The position numbers and the translations under genes are program-made. From the NCBI RefSeq assembly GCF_001571225.1, contig NZ_BCTJ01000027.1, positions 1 to 58,848 on the forward strand: DNA of 58,848 bases, in the 5' to 3' direction. This stretch comes from Hydrogenophaga palleronii NBRC 102513. GTDB lineage: Bacteria; Pseudomonadota; Gammaproteobacteria; Burkholderiales; Burkholderiaceae_C. A model generated the notes under the pieces. The model saw only the letters and a list, made by a program, of their open reading frames with translations. It ran no database searches and was not told the origin of the DNA. Positions 44,129-53,015 of this stretch are shown here, piece by piece (position 1 is the first letter of the stretch; every line of letters begins with the position of its first letter).

Positions 44129-46450
44129 ATGCTGTTTGATTTGTCCACGTTGTTGGCGATGCGCGTTGGCATCGACCTGTTGACCGGTCTGGCGTTCTTC
44201 GGGCTGCTGAGCCGCTACCGTCACATCGGTGGTCCGGGCTGGTGGGCGCTGTCGGCCTTAGCCTCCATCCTCGCCTCGCTGGGCCTGTGGCTGCGCGATC
44301 TGGTGCCCGACGTGTTGTCCATCGGCGTCGGTGTCACCACGCTGGCGCTGGCGCCCTTGCTGGCCTGGATGGGCCTGCGCAGCCACCTCAAGTTCCAGGT
44401 GCTGGTGTCGCGCCTGGTCGGCGCCGTGCTGGCCATGCTGGTGTTGCAGGTGGTGTTCCTTCTGGTCTGGGACCTGCCCCAGGTGCGCCAGGGCCTGTTC
44501 GCATCGGCGGCGCTCGCCTGCATGGCATTCGCCTATTGCGACATGGCGCGCGCCGATCCGCAGAGGCGGGTGCCCGAGTTGCAGGCGCTCAAGATGCTGA
44601 CGGTGGTCGAGATCGCCGCCATGCTGGTGTTCGCCCTGCTCGGGCCGGGGATGGGCCTGGCGGTGCCGCTGCTGGCGCCGGCCACGCTGTTCTTCTTCAT
44701 GCTCGCCGGCCTGTGCCGCGTGATGCTCTACAGCGGCCTGGTGACCTACCGCCTGCGGCTGGAGGGCGACCGAGCCCGCCAGGGCCTGCAGGTGCGCGAG
44801 GCCGATTCGCGCGCGTTGATCGAAAACCTGAGCGCCGGCGTGATGGTGTTCCGTCCCAACCACACGCTGTCCAGCATCAACAGCGCGGCGCGCCGCTTCT
44901 TCGGCTGGAGTGCGGGCGGCGCCAACACCGCGCTGGCCGAACCCACCGGGCCCGGCTGGCAGATGTTGTACGAAGACGGCCAGCCGATGCGCCGCCACGA
45001 CATGCCGTTCGAGCGCGTGCTCGCCACCGGCCAGCCGGTCAAGAGCGTGGTGGTCGGTGTGCCGGTGGGCCACGACGGTGCGGTGCGCTGGGCGCTGTTC
45101 AACGCCTACCCGGAGAACGACGTCCAGGGCGGCCTGCGCCACGTGGTGCTGACCTTCATCGACATCACCTCGCTCAAGATCGCGCAGAGCGAACAGAAGG
45201 TGCTGCAGGCGCAGCTGTCGCAGTCGCAGAAGATGGAAGCGCTGGGCACGCTGGCCGGCGGCGTGGCGCACGACTTCAACAACATCCTCGCCGCCATCCT
45301 GGGCAACGCCGACCTGGCGCGCCAGGACCTGGCGCACGACGCCAGCGCGCGCGAGAGCCTGCACGAGATCAGCACCGCGGCGCGCCGCGGCCGCGAGCTG
45401 GTGCGGCAGATCCTGGCCTTCAGCCGGCAGCAACCGGCCGAACGCACCCGCGTGGACGTGGACGCCATCCTCACCGAAACCTGCAACCTGATGCGCGCGG
45501 CCGTGCCGCCGCAGGTGGAGCTGCTGCACGAGTGCGCGCCCGGCACGCCCGCCATCCTGGCCGACGCCACGCAGCTGGGCCAGGTGCTGATCAACCTCGG
45601 AACCAACGCGGTGCACGCGCTCGATGGCCGCGCCGGCCGTGTCTTCTGCCAGCTCGACCGCCTGTCGCGCGACGACGAACGTGTGCCGGCCGAGCTGGCG
45701 GGGCGTTGCCGCTTGGCCGGTGTGGACGTGGTGCGCCTGCGCGTGAGCGACAACGGCACCGGCATGAGCGAAGCCGTGCGCAGCCGCATCTTCGAGCCGT
45801 TCTTCACCACCAAGGTGGTGGGCCGCGGCACCGGCCTGGGCCTGCCGGTGGTGCTGGGCATCGTGGAGGTGAACGGCGGCGCCATCGACGTGGTCAGCGA
45901 GCTCAACCGGGGTACCACCTTTTCGCTGTACTTTCCAGCGGCGCCGGACGATCCCTTGCTCGCCTTGCCGGGTGTTTCGCCAAAGCGCACCGATGCCGTC
46001 ACAATGGGCCTTCCTTCACCCGCCGCCACCACGGCCGATCACCAGGAGCCTCCCACGATGGCAGATGCCTCGCCCGCAGCACCCGCGCACATCCTGTACC
46101 TCGACGACGACGACACCCTGGTGTTCCTGGTACGCCGTCTGCTGGAGCGCCGTGGCTACCGGGTGACTTCGTTCACCGACCAGCAACAGGCGGTGAAGGC
46201 AGTGCAGGCCGAGCCGCACGCGTTCCAGCTGCTGCTGACCGACTACAACATGCCCGGCATGTCGGGCCTGGACGTGGCGCGGGCGGTGCTGGCGATCAAC
46301 CCCCAGCTCACGGTGGCCGTGGCCTCGGGCTACATCACCGACGAACTGCAGGCCGAGGCCAAGGTGGTCGGCGTGCGCGAGGTGGTGTTCAAGACCGATG
46401 CGGTCGAGGCCTTCTGCGAGGTCGTGGCGCGGCTGGTCAAGCCGGCCTGA
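44129..46450 (+). CDS. membrane hybrid histidine kinase with fused receiver
   Basis: A 773-aa protein. The N-terminal third holds about seven hydrophobic helices. A PAS-like segment (ALIENLSAGVMVFRPNH), HisKA (GTLAGGVAHDFNNILAAILG) and an ATPase domain (INLGTNAVHALDG, DNGTGM, GTGLGLPVV) follow, then a C-terminal receiver with LYLDDDD, LLTDYNMPGMSGL and a KT switch Lys. The kinase belongs to the NtrB-like HDFNN class. I use the ATG at 44129, just before the first helix. Between kinase and receiver lies a Pro/Ala linker containing AGGAG and an ATG (46058), so a free receiver may also be made. Confidence 0.88.
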   Translation: MLFDLSTLLAMRVGIDLLTGLAFFGLLSRYRHIGGPGWWALSALASILASLGLWLRDLVPDVLSIGVGVTTLALAPLLAWMGLRSHLKFQVLVSRLVGAVLAMLVLQVVFLLVWDLPQVRQGLFASAALACMAFAYCDMARADPQRRVPELQALKMLTVVEIAAMLVFALLGPGMGLAVPLLAPATLFFFMLAGLCRVMLYSGLVTYRLRLEGDRARQGLQVREADSRALIENLSAGVMVFRPNHTLSSINSAARRFFGWSAGGANTALAEPTGPGWQMLYEDGQPMRRHDMPFERVLATGQPVKSVVVGVPVGHDGAVRWALFNAYPENDVQGGLRHVVLTFIDITSLKIAQSEQKVLQAQLSQSQKMEALGTLAGGVAHDFNNILAAILGNADLARQDLAHDASARESLHEISTAARRGRELVRQILAFSRQQPAERTRVDVDAILTETCNLMRAAVPPQVELLHECAPGTPAILADATQLGQVLINLGTNAVHALDGRAGRVFCQLDRLSRDDERVPAELAGRCRLAGVDVVRLRVSDNGTGMSEAVRSRIFEPFFTTKVVGRGTGLGLPVVLGIVEVNGGAIDVVSELNRGTTFSLYFPAAPDDPLLALPGVSPKRTDAVTMGLPSPAATTADHQEPPTMADASPAAPAHILYLDDDDTLVFLVRRLLERRGYRVTSFTDQQQAVKAVQAEPHAFQLLLTDYNMPGMSGLDVARAVLAINPQLTVAVASGYITDELQAEAKVVGVREVVFKTDAVEAFCEVVARLVKPA
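46044..46060 (+). promoter_or_regulatory. internal ribosome site and ATG inside the kinase-receiver gene
   Basis: AGGAG (46044-46048), 9 bases, ATG (46058-46060), in frame. It would start a 130-aa protein made of the receiver domain alone. It looks like the start of a once separate gene fused to the kinase. Confidence 0.5.
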
Positions 46451-46468
46451 GCACCGCAGGGCCCGGCC

Positions 46469-47440
46469 TCAGGCCGCGCCGCCCAGCACCGCGGCCATCA
46501 CGCGGCTGTCCACATTGCCCCCGCTGAGCGTGGTGCCCACCACTTTGCCCTGAAGCGAGCCACGCTCCTGCCAGGCGGCGGCGAAGCTGGCCGCGCCCGC
46601 GCCTTCGGCCACGTTGTGGGTGTCGGCAAACAAGGCCCGCATGGCGTCGGCCACCTCGCTGTCGCTCACCTGCACCAGCCGGTGCAGATGGGGTTGCAGG
46701 ATGTGCAGCGCGGCGTCGTCGGCAATACGGCAGGCCATGCCGTCGGCCAGCTCGGTGCTGACCGGCGCTTCCACCACGCGGCCGGCCGCCAGCGAATCGG
46801 CGTAGGTGGTGGCGTGCGCGCTGACCACACCGACGATGCGCACCGGGTGCCGCAGCGCGAGCTTGGCGGCGATGGCCGAACACGCGCCCGAGCCCTGGCC
46901 GATCGGCACATAAACCACGTCGAGCTGCGGCACGGCGCGGAAGAACTCCCACCAATAGGTGCTCACGCCGCGCAGCAGGTCGGGGTGGAAGCTCGGCACC
47001 ATGTGGGCGCCACGAACCTCGGCCAGCGCGATGGCGTGTTCGCGGCTGGCCTGGAAGTCGTCGCCGTGTTCGATCAGGTTCACGCCCAGCGCGCGCATGG
47101 CGCTGTTCTTTTCCGCCGAGTTGCCGTGCGGCACGACGATGGTGCAGGGCACGCCGTGTGCGCGCGCGGCCCAGCCGATGCTCTGGCCGTGGTTGCCGCG
47201 CGTGGCGCTGATCACCTCGCGGGGCAGCGCGCCCGTGGCCGCCAGGCGCTCGAAGTAGGTCAGGCCGCCGCGCAGCTTGAAGGCGCCCACCGGCGTGTGG
47301 TTCTCGTGTTTGACCCAGCAGTCCGTGCCCAGGCGCGCGCTCAGCGTGGCCCAGCGGTATTGCGGCGTGGGCGCGAAGGCGCGGTACACCACCTGGGCGG
47401 CGGCTTCGATGTCGTGCAGGGTGGGCAGGGCGTGGTTCAT
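46469..47440 (-). CDS. threonine/serine dehydratase-like PLP enzyme
   Basis: A 323-aa fold-type II PLP enzyme. The cofactor Lys is in PVGAFKLRGGL, the substrate loop in SATRGNHGQSIGW and the phosphate-binding region in IGQGSGACSAI (Gly-rich). The length fits catabolic threonine dehydratases without a regulatory ACT domain; serine racemase or hydroxyaspartate-type activities are alternatives. It is the last of eight tightly packed leftward genes; its start overlaps the VOC-gene stop by 4 bases. It would deaminate a hydroxy amino acid to a 2-oxo acid. Confidence 0.88.
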   Translation of the reverse strand: MNHALPTLHDIEAAAQVVYRAFAPTPQYRWATLSARLGTDCWVKHENHTPVGAFKLRGGLTYFERLAATGALPREVISATRGNHGQSIGWAARAHGVPCTIVVPHGNSAEKNSAMRALGVNLIEHGDDFQASREHAIALAEVRGAHMVPSFHPDLLRGVSTYWWEFFRAVPQLDVVYVPIGQGSGACSAIAAKLALRHPVRIVGVVSAHATTYADSLAAGRVVEAPVSTELADGMACRIADDAALHILQPHLHRLVQVSDSEVADAMRALFADTHNVAEGAGAASFAAAWQERGSLQGKVVGTTLSGGNVDSRVMAAVLGGAA

Positions 47441-48135
47441 GGCGACGAGAACAGGCTGACGCGGGCGCAGGCCGGGGTGTCGAGTTCCACCGTCAGGCCA
47501 CCCGGCCCGTCGGCCACCGCAATGTCGGCCATGCCGATGGCTTGCAGCGCCGCGCGCAGGCCGGCCGCGCCGGGGTGGCGCAGCTGCAGGCGGCGCAGTG
47601 ACACGCCGCTGGCGGGCATGTGCCGCGTGGGGTGTTCACCGGTCCACTCGATCAGGGTCGGCAGGGCACCGTTGAACAGGCGCTGGCCATCGTCGCGCAC
47701 GCTGATGCGCCACTGCAGCAGGCCTTGCGCGGTCTGGCGCGACGCGCTCACCACCGGGCCGCGCTGGATGCCGATGGCGCCGAGCGCGGCGGTCGCCGCG
47801 TCGATGTCGGGCACGCGGGCGACCCAGTGCACCAGCTGCGGGCCGTGGTGTTGCAGGCGGTGCTGCAGCGCCGGGTCGTCGAGGTCGAACCAGCGGCGCT
47901 GGCCGCGGGGGCGTTGCGGCAGCACATCCGGCTGGATGGCGATCACCTCCAGGTAGGCGTCGGGCGCGCCACCGTCCACCGCCAGCCGCAGCAGGCGGTT
48001 GTGGGTGCCGAACAGCGGGTGCTCGCCACCCGGCCCGGGTGTCACGCCCAGCGCGGCCTCGCACCAGGCCACGCCTTCGTCGAGCGTGCGCGCGGCCACC
48101 ACCAGGTGGTCGATGCGGGGCCGGGTGTCATTCAT
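47437..48135 (-). CDS. VOC-family (glyoxalase-like) protein
   Basis: A 232-aa protein of the vicinal oxygen chelate superfamily, resembling the glyoxalase-like domain group. The N-terminal module has RIDHLVVAARTLDEGVAWCE and GTHNRLLRL, then AYLEVIAIQPD, with a second module in the C-terminal half. His and Glu at these points are plausible metal ligands. It overlaps the cupin gene by 8 bases and the dehydratase gene by 4 bases. The longer open frame upstream is antisense or shadow. The reaction is unknown. Confidence 0.78.
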   Translation of the reverse strand: MNDTRPRIDHLVVAARTLDEGVAWCEAALGVTPGPGGEHPLFGTHNRLLRLAVDGGAPDAYLEVIAIQPDVLPQRPRGQRRWFDLDDPALQHRLQHHGPQLVHWVARVPDIDAATAALGAIGIQRGPVVSASRQTAQGLLQWRISVRDDGQRLFNGALPTLIEWTGEHPTRHMPASGVSLRRLQLRHPGAAGLRAALQAIGMADIAVADGPGGLTVELDTPACARVSLFSSP

Positions 48136-48598
48136 AGGGGGTGCCGTCCTTGTGCGTGAAGCACCACTGGCCGTCAACTTGCTCGGCCTGCAGGTCGTCG
48201 TCCGGGTAGGTGCCCTGATCGCCTGCGGTGCGGTCGCCCACTTCCAGGTAGACCACCTCCTGGGCGGTGTCGTTGACGAGTTGGTGGCCGTTGCCGGTGC
48301 CGGCGGCAAAACCCGCGCAGTCACCCGGCGCGAGTGGGGTGCGGCCCGCATCGGTGTGCAGGGTGGGGTGGCCTTGCAGGATGTAGACAAACTCGTCCTG
48401 CCGGCTGTGCGCGTGGCGCAGCGCCGAGACCGCCCCGGGGGCGAGCTGCGTGAGGTTGACGCCGAAGTTCGTGAGGCCAAACAGATCGCCCAGCGGGCGC
48501 TTTTGTCGCCCGGCCATGCGCGAGGCGAAAGGCTCGGGGTAGTTGGAGGGCTTGGTGCGCAGCGGCGCCTGGGCAGCGGTGAGCGCCACGGGTTTCAC
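48128..48598 (-). CDS. cupin-domain protein
   Basis: A 156-aa single-domain cupin. Motif 1 is ALRHAHSRQDEFVYILQG (two His and a Glu for metal) and motif 2 is around GTGNGHQLVN. It could be a small-molecule isomerase, dioxygenase or sensor. It overlaps phzF by 4 bases and the VOC gene by 8 bases, so it is translated as part of the eight-gene operon. Confidence 0.8.
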   Translation of the reverse strand: MKPVALTAAQAPLRTKPSNYPEPFASRMAGRQKRPLGDLFGLTNFGVNLTQLAPGAVSALRHAHSRQDEFVYILQGHPTLHTDAGRTPLAPGDCAGFAAGTGNGHQLVNDTAQEVVYLEVGDRTAGDQGTYPDDDLQAEQVDGQWCFTHKDGTPYE

Positions 48599-49452
48599 AG
48601 CGTGACCTCGCCGCTGATGCAGGTGACGGACGCACCACCGACCCAGACCGTGCCGTCGCCATCACGTTCGATGTGCACGCGCCCGGCGCGGCCCATGGCC
48701 GTGCCTTGAGACGCCACGTACCGCGCAGGCGCCAGGCCGGCGCCGATGAGCCATTGCGCCACGGCGGCGTTGAGGCTGCCGGTGACCGGGTCTTCGGCCA
48801 CGGTCTGGTGGCCCTGGAAAAACGCGCGCAGTTCGAAGGCGGTGTCCGAGCCCGCCGGTTGCGGGCCGACCAGGCCGATCTCCATGCCCGCCAGTTGTGC
48901 TGCGTCGGGCCGCACCGCCAGCACCTGCTCGGCCGAGCGCAGCATCACGCCGCGCCAGGGCGGGCCGTTTTCGCACCAGGCGTGCGCCACGATGTCGTCG
49001 CGCTGCAGGCCGATGGCGCGCGCGATCTGCGCCACGTCGGCTTCGTCCAGCGGGCCGCTGCGGCGCAAAGGCGGCGCGGCAAACGCCAGGCGCTCACCGT
49101 CGCGCTGGATGCGCACCAGGCCCACACCACACTCCTGCACCACGTGCTGTTCGGCGCGCGGCTGGCCACCCGCCTGCAGCCAGGCGTGGCAGGTGCCCAG
49201 CGTGGGGTGGCCGGCGAACGGCAGCTCGCGCCCGGGGCAGAAGATGCGCACGCGGTAGTCGGCACCCGCGGCATGGCCTTCGTCGGTGGGCGGCAGCACG
49301 AAGGTGCATTCCGACAGGTTGGTCCAGTCGGTGAAGCGCTGCATGGCGGCGGTGTCCAGGCCGGTGCCGTCCAGCACCACGCCCAGTGGGTTGCCGAGGT
49401 AGGGGATGTCGGTGAAGACGTCGACTTGCTGAAAGGCGCGGGCTTGGGCCAT
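48595..49452 (-). CDS. PhzF-family isomerase-like protein
   Basis: A 285-aa protein of the PhzF family, with the two-lobed diaminopimelate-epimerase-like fold. Marks are VDVFTDIPYLGNPLGVV, the catalytic Glu in NLSECTFVLPP, FAGHPTLGTCHAW and AEDPVTGSLNAAV. PhzF isomerises an amino-acid-like cyclohexadiene in phenazine synthesis; most homologues have unknown substrates and no phenazine genes are present here. It sits between the GST and cupin genes in the MocR-associated operon. Confidence 0.88.
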   Translation of the reverse strand: MAQARAFQQVDVFTDIPYLGNPLGVVLDGTGLDTAAMQRFTDWTNLSECTFVLPPTDEGHAAGADYRVRIFCPGRELPFAGHPTLGTCHAWLQAGGQPRAEQHVVQECGVGLVRIQRDGERLAFAAPPLRRSGPLDEADVAQIARAIGLQRDDIVAHAWCENGPPWRGVMLRSAEQVLAVRPDAAQLAGMEIGLVGPQPAGSDTAFELRAFFQGHQTVAEDPVTGSLNAAVAQWLIGAGLAPARYVASQGTAMGRAGRVHIERDGDGTVWVGGASVTCISGEVTL

Positions 49453-49466
49453 GGGGTGCTCCAGGT

Positions 49467-50081
49467 TCAGGACAGGGGGAGGTCGAGCACGCCGCGGCTC
49501 GCAGGCATGGCCAGCCAGCCTTCGTACCAGCGTTCAAGGTGCGGCCACGGCGGGCGTGGTTGCGGCAGGCCCCACCAGCGGTGCACCTCGCAAGCGATCG
49601 GGATGTCGGCCATGGAGCGCGCATCGCCAGCCATGAAAGCCTGGCGCGCGAGGTGCGTGTCGAGCATGGCGAACAGCGGCTCGGTGGCGGCGACGGATTG
49701 CTCGATCAGCTGGACATTGCGCTGCTCGGTTGGTGTGCGGACCCACTGCTTGAAGGCAGGGCTGCCTGCGGGGTTGAGTGTGGTCTGCTGCCAGTCCATC
49801 CAGCGCTCAGCGTTGAACCGCTGCTGCAGGTCGTGGGGATACAGGCGGCCGGCGCGCGCACAGAGGTAGCGCACGATCGCGTTTGATTCCCAGAGCGTGA
49901 AGTCACCGTCCCGCAGCAGCGGCACCAGGCCGTTAGGGTTGCTGGCCAGGTACTCGGGGGTGTTTACCACGCCGTGCGACAGGCCCGCGTCGGTACGCGG
50001 CAGCTCGATGCCGAGCACCTGCGCGCACAGCACCACCTTGCGCACGTTGATCGAACTCAGGCGGCCCCACAGGTGCAACAT
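49467..50081 (-). CDS. glutathione S-transferase family protein
   Basis: A 204-aa cytoplasmic GST. The thioredoxin-like N-terminal domain has LWGRLSSINVRKVVLCA, with the Ser typical of the active-site region, NPNGLVPLLRDGDFTLWESN with the cis-Pro and the glutathione-binding Glu-Ser, and an all-helical C-terminal domain (AGDARSMADIPIACEVHRW). The GST start lies 4 bases after the aminotransferase stop. It may detoxify or isomerise an intermediate of the operon's pathway. Confidence 0.88.
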   Translation of the reverse strand: MLHLWGRLSSINVRKVVLCAQVLGIELPRTDAGLSHGVVNTPEYLASNPNGLVPLLRDGDFTLWESNAIVRYLCARAGRLYPHDLQQRFNAERWMDWQQTTLNPAGSPAFKQWVRTPTEQRNVQLIEQSVAATEPLFAMLDTHLARQAFMAGDARSMADIPIACEVHRWWGLPQPRPPWPHLERWYEGWLAMPASRGVLDLPLS

Positions 50082-50085
50082 GTGC

Positions 50086-51303
50086 TCAGCCCTTGAGCCG
50101 TTCCCGGACGGCCTGGGCCAGCGCGGCGATGCCGATGCGGATCTGCTCCACGCTGGCGGTGACGAAGCTCAGGCGCAGTGTGCGTGCATCGGGCTCGTCG
50201 GCGTAGAACGCAGCACCCGGCACGAAGGCCACGCCCTTGTCCACCGCGTGTGGCAGCAGGTCGATGGCGCTCATGCCCTCCGGCAGCCGCACCCAGAGAA
50301 ACATGCCACCGTCGGGCGAGTTCCACTGCACGTCCAGCCCCTGCATTTCCTGCTTGAGGCTGGCGAGCATGGCGCCGCACTGGCTCTTGTAGAGCGCGCG
50401 GATGGTGGGCACGTGGCGCTCGAGGAAACCGCCCTTGATCACCTCGGCCACCATGCGCTGGTTGAAGCCGGGGGTGTGCAGGTCGGCCGCCTGCTTCGCC
50501 TGCAGCAGCTTGGGGTAGACCGCCTTGGGCGCCACGATGAAGCCCAGCCGCAGGCCGGGCGCCAGCACCTTGGAGAAGGAGCCCAGGTAGAGGCAGCCCT
50601 CGGGGTTACGCGCGCTCAGCGGCAGTGGCGGCGGCGTGTCGAACCAGAGGTCGCCATAGGGGTTGTCTTCCACCAGCGGCAAGCCCTGTGCGGCGGCGCA
50701 GGCCACCAGGGCGGCGCGGCGCGCTTCGCTCATGCTGCGCCCGGTCGGGTTCTGGAAGTTGGGCAGCACGTAGAGGAAACGCGCGCGGTCCGCGCCCTGG
50801 CCGATGCGGCGTTCGAGGTCGGCCATGTCGATGCCTTCGTCGTCGCTGGCCACGGCCTCGATCTGCGGCTCCATTGGCGTGAAGGCCTGCAGCGCGCCGA
50901 GGTAGGTGGGCGTTTCCACCAGCACGCGGCTGCCGCTGTCGACCAGTACCTTGGCCACCAGGTCCAGGCCCTGCTGGCTGCCGGTGGTGATCAGCACCTG
51001 CGCCGGGTCCACCGCCCAGGGCAGCATGTCGGCCACCGCTTCGCGCAGCGGGCCATAACCTTCGCTGGCCGCGTACTGCAGCGCGCTCTGGCCGTCTTCG
51101 CGCAGCACCTTGGCGCAGGCTTCGGCAAAGGCGGTGACGGGAAAGGTCTTGGGCGAGGGCAGGCCACCGGCGAAGCTGATGATGCCGGGCTTTTCCGTGA
51201 CCTTGAGGATCTCGCGGATCACCGAAGGGTTCATGCGCTCGGCGCGGCGCGCCAGGGTCCAGGCATTGGACGGCGGAGGGGTGGGCAGGTCGTTGGGTTT
51301 CAT
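50086..51303 (-). CDS. PLP-dependent aminotransferase (2-aminoadipate type, fold type I)
   Basis: A 405-aa class I/II aminotransferase. The N-terminal ISFAGGLPSPKTFPV, LQYAASEGYGPLREAVA, PNFQNPTGRSM and the cofactor Lys in LGSFSKVLAPGLRLG match the 2-aminoadipate/LysN-like group, which handles amino acids such as lysine-pathway and aromatic ones. The ATG is at 51301-51303. It lies 14 bases downstream of the EamA transporter gene in the same operon. Unlike the MocR regulator across the divergent promoter, it has no DNA-binding domain. Confidence 0.9.
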   Translation of the reverse strand: MKPNDLPTPPPSNAWTLARRAERMNPSVIREILKVTEKPGIISFAGGLPSPKTFPVTAFAEACAKVLREDGQSALQYAASEGYGPLREAVADMLPWAVDPAQVLITTGSQQGLDLVAKVLVDSGSRVLVETPTYLGALQAFTPMEPQIEAVASDDEGIDMADLERRIGQGADRARFLYVLPNFQNPTGRSMSEARRAALVACAAAQGLPLVEDNPYGDLWFDTPPPLPLSARNPEGCLYLGSFSKVLAPGLRLGFIVAPKAVYPKLLQAKQAADLHTPGFNQRMVAEVIKGGFLERHVPTIRALYKSQCGAMLASLKQEMQGLDVQWNSPDGGMFLWVRLPEGMSAIDLLPHAVDKGVAFVPGAAFYADEPDARTLRLSFVTASVEQIRIGIAALAQAVRERLKG

Positions 51304-51317
51304 GAGGAGAGCTCCGT

Positions 51318-52262
51318 TCAAATCCGTTCGGTGGGCGCGGCTGCGTGTACCGGCATTTTCTTGCCAATGAAGACGGTGGCGATCACGGCCGCGGCAAAAC
51401 CGAGTGTGACCGTGTCCAGCGATTCGCCCAACAAGGGCACCGCGAACAACATGCCGAGGAAGGGCTGCACCAGCTGCACCTGGCTCACGCGCACCGTGCC
51501 GCCGATGGCCAGGCCGCGGTACCAGGCGAAAAAGCCCAGCCACATCGAAAACACCGCGGTGTAGGCAAAGCCCCACCAGGCCGAGGCCTGCAGCGGCACC
51601 TGCGGGCGGGTGGCGAAGGCCAGCGGCAGGGTGAGTGGCAGCGCGATCACCAGCGCCCAGCAGATCACGTGTTCGGCGCGCATGCCTTGCGACAGGCGTG
51701 CGCCGTAGCCGTAACCCACGGCGGCAAACAGCATGGCCACCAGCAGCAGGCCGTCGGCCGGGTGGATGCTCAGGCCGGAACTGCCCGAGCGCAGCACCGC
51801 AAAAGCTACCACCAGCGCGCTGCCCAGGGCGGCGCAGAGCCAGAAGCCGGTGGACGGGCGCTGGCGGTGCAGCAGCGCGCCCACGGCGGCGGTGGCCAGC
51901 GGCAACACGCCCACGATCACGCTGGCGTGCACCGCCTCCACGTAACGCATGGCGACCGAGGTGAAGAGCGGGAAGCCGAACACCACGCCCGACGCGGTGA
52001 TGGCCAGCGGCAGCAGCTGTTCGCGCCGCGGCAACGGCGCGCGCGTGACCAGCAGGAACACGATGGACAGCAGCGCGGCGACCACCGCACGGCCCAGGGC
52101 GACGAACACGCCCGACATCTGCGGCGCGTCGACCGTGCCCACGGCCAGCCGCGTCATGGGCAGGGTAAGGGCGAAGGTGGTCACGCCCAGCAGGCCGAGC
52201 AGCAGGCCCTGGTTGGCGGGCTGGTCGATCCAGCGCGGGGCGGGCAGGGTACGGGTGCTCAT
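51318..52262 (-). CDS. EamA-family (DMT) transporter
   Basis: A 314-aa inner-membrane protein with about ten helices in two EamA repeats, the layout of drug/metabolite exporters. Marks include VALGRAVVAALLSIVFLL in repeat 1 and YRGLAIGGTVRVSQVQLVQP in repeat 2. The ATG at 52260-52262 overlaps the stop of the LysE gene by four bases. Together they give the operon two efflux systems, which suggests export of an amino acid or amine. Confidence 0.88.
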   Translation of the reverse strand: MSTRTLPAPRWIDQPANQGLLLGLLGVTTFALTLPMTRLAVGTVDAPQMSGVFVALGRAVVAALLSIVFLLVTRAPLPRREQLLPLAITASGVVFGFPLFTSVAMRYVEAVHASVIVGVLPLATAAVGALLHRQRPSTGFWLCAALGSALVVAFAVLRSGSSGLSIHPADGLLLVAMLFAAVGYGYGARLSQGMRAEHVICWALVIALPLTLPLAFATRPQVPLQASAWWGFAYTAVFSMWLGFFAWYRGLAIGGTVRVSQVQLVQPFLGMLFAVPLLGESLDTVTLGFAAAVIATVFIGKKMPVHAAAPTERI

Positions 52263-52873
52263 ACGGTCAGCATCCAGAGCGCGGTGGCCACCAGCACCAC
52301 GGCGAGCGCGCGGTTGAACCACACCAGGCGCGAGCCCCGCGCGAGCCACTGCCGCAGTAGCGAACCGGCCACCGCGTAGGTGAAGTTGCTGGTGAAGGCG
52401 AAGAAGACCATCACCGCGCAGATGATCGCCAGCCGCTGGCCCGGGTTGGTTGACGGCTGCCCGGCGGCGTTGACGACCCAGCCGGCGGAGAGCGTGAGCG
52501 CCAGCATCCAGGCCTTGATGTTGAGGAACTGCAGGCCCACGCCCTGCAGGAAGGTGACGTTGAGGCGGGAGGCGTCAACCTCGGAGAGCGTCGAGGCGCC
52601 GGCCAGCTTCCAGGCCAGCCACAGCATGTAGGCCACGCCCAGCAGCTTCACGCCCCAGCGCAGCGCCGGCACACCCAGCACCAGCGCGCCCAGGCCGAGG
52701 CCGCAGGCCAGCATCAGCAGCGTCCAGCCGGTGGGCACGGCCAGGCAGAAACGCAGCGCGCGGCGCAGGCCGAGGTTGGCCGCGAGCGCGGTGGACAGCG
52801 TGGTGTTGGGCCCGGGCGAAAAGCTCATCGCCGTGCAGAACAGCAGCAGGGTGGTCAATTCGGTGGCGCTCAT
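52259..52873 (-). CDS. LysE/RhtB-family amino-acid exporter
   Basis: A 204-aa inner-membrane protein with about five to six helices. The N-terminal block ELTTLLLFCTAMSFSPGPNT and the later QFLNIKAWMLAL match the LysE/RhtB family. It exports amino acids or their analogues. I use the ATG at 52871-52873. It is the first gene of the eight-gene operon and is divergent from the MocR regulator, an arrangement seen for exporters that the regulator controls. Confidence 0.9.
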   Translation of the reverse strand: MSATELTTLLLFCTAMSFSPGPNTTLSTALAANLGLRRALRFCLAVPTGWTLLMLACGLGLGALVLGVPALRWGVKLLGVAYMLWLAWKLAGASTLSEVDASRLNVTFLQGVGLQFLNIKAWMLALTLSAGWVVNAAGQPSTNPGQRLAIICAVMVFFAFTSNFTYAVAGSLLRQWLARGSRLVWFNRALAVVLVATALWMLTV

Positions 52874-52933
52874 GGGCGGGGCGGGTCTTGTGAATGCAGG
52901 AGCTTCAATGTAATCTTCCGGGCAATACACCAC

Positions 52934-52988
52934 CAGTACAGTTGGCCAGCGCAGTTGATCCACTGTATGGGTGGACTGAACAGTACAG
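52934..52988. promoter_or_regulatory. repeated CAGTACAG motifs, candidate MocR operators
   Basis: CAGTACAG occurs at 52934-52941 and 52981-52988, both on the plus strand. A related inverted element (CACTGTAT) lies between them at about 52961-52968. All lie in the 142-bp gap between rhtB and the divergent mocR-like gene. MocR proteins commonly bind direct repeats of this sort. Confidence 0.55.
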
Positions 52989-53015
52989 AAAAACCCGCCT
53001 CCGGACCCGACCGCC

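Noticed and set aside
48595..49452. Phenazine biosynthesis locus
   Set aside because: Only the PhzF-like gene is present; none of the other phz genes is nearby, and PhzF homologues are widespread outside phenazine pathways.
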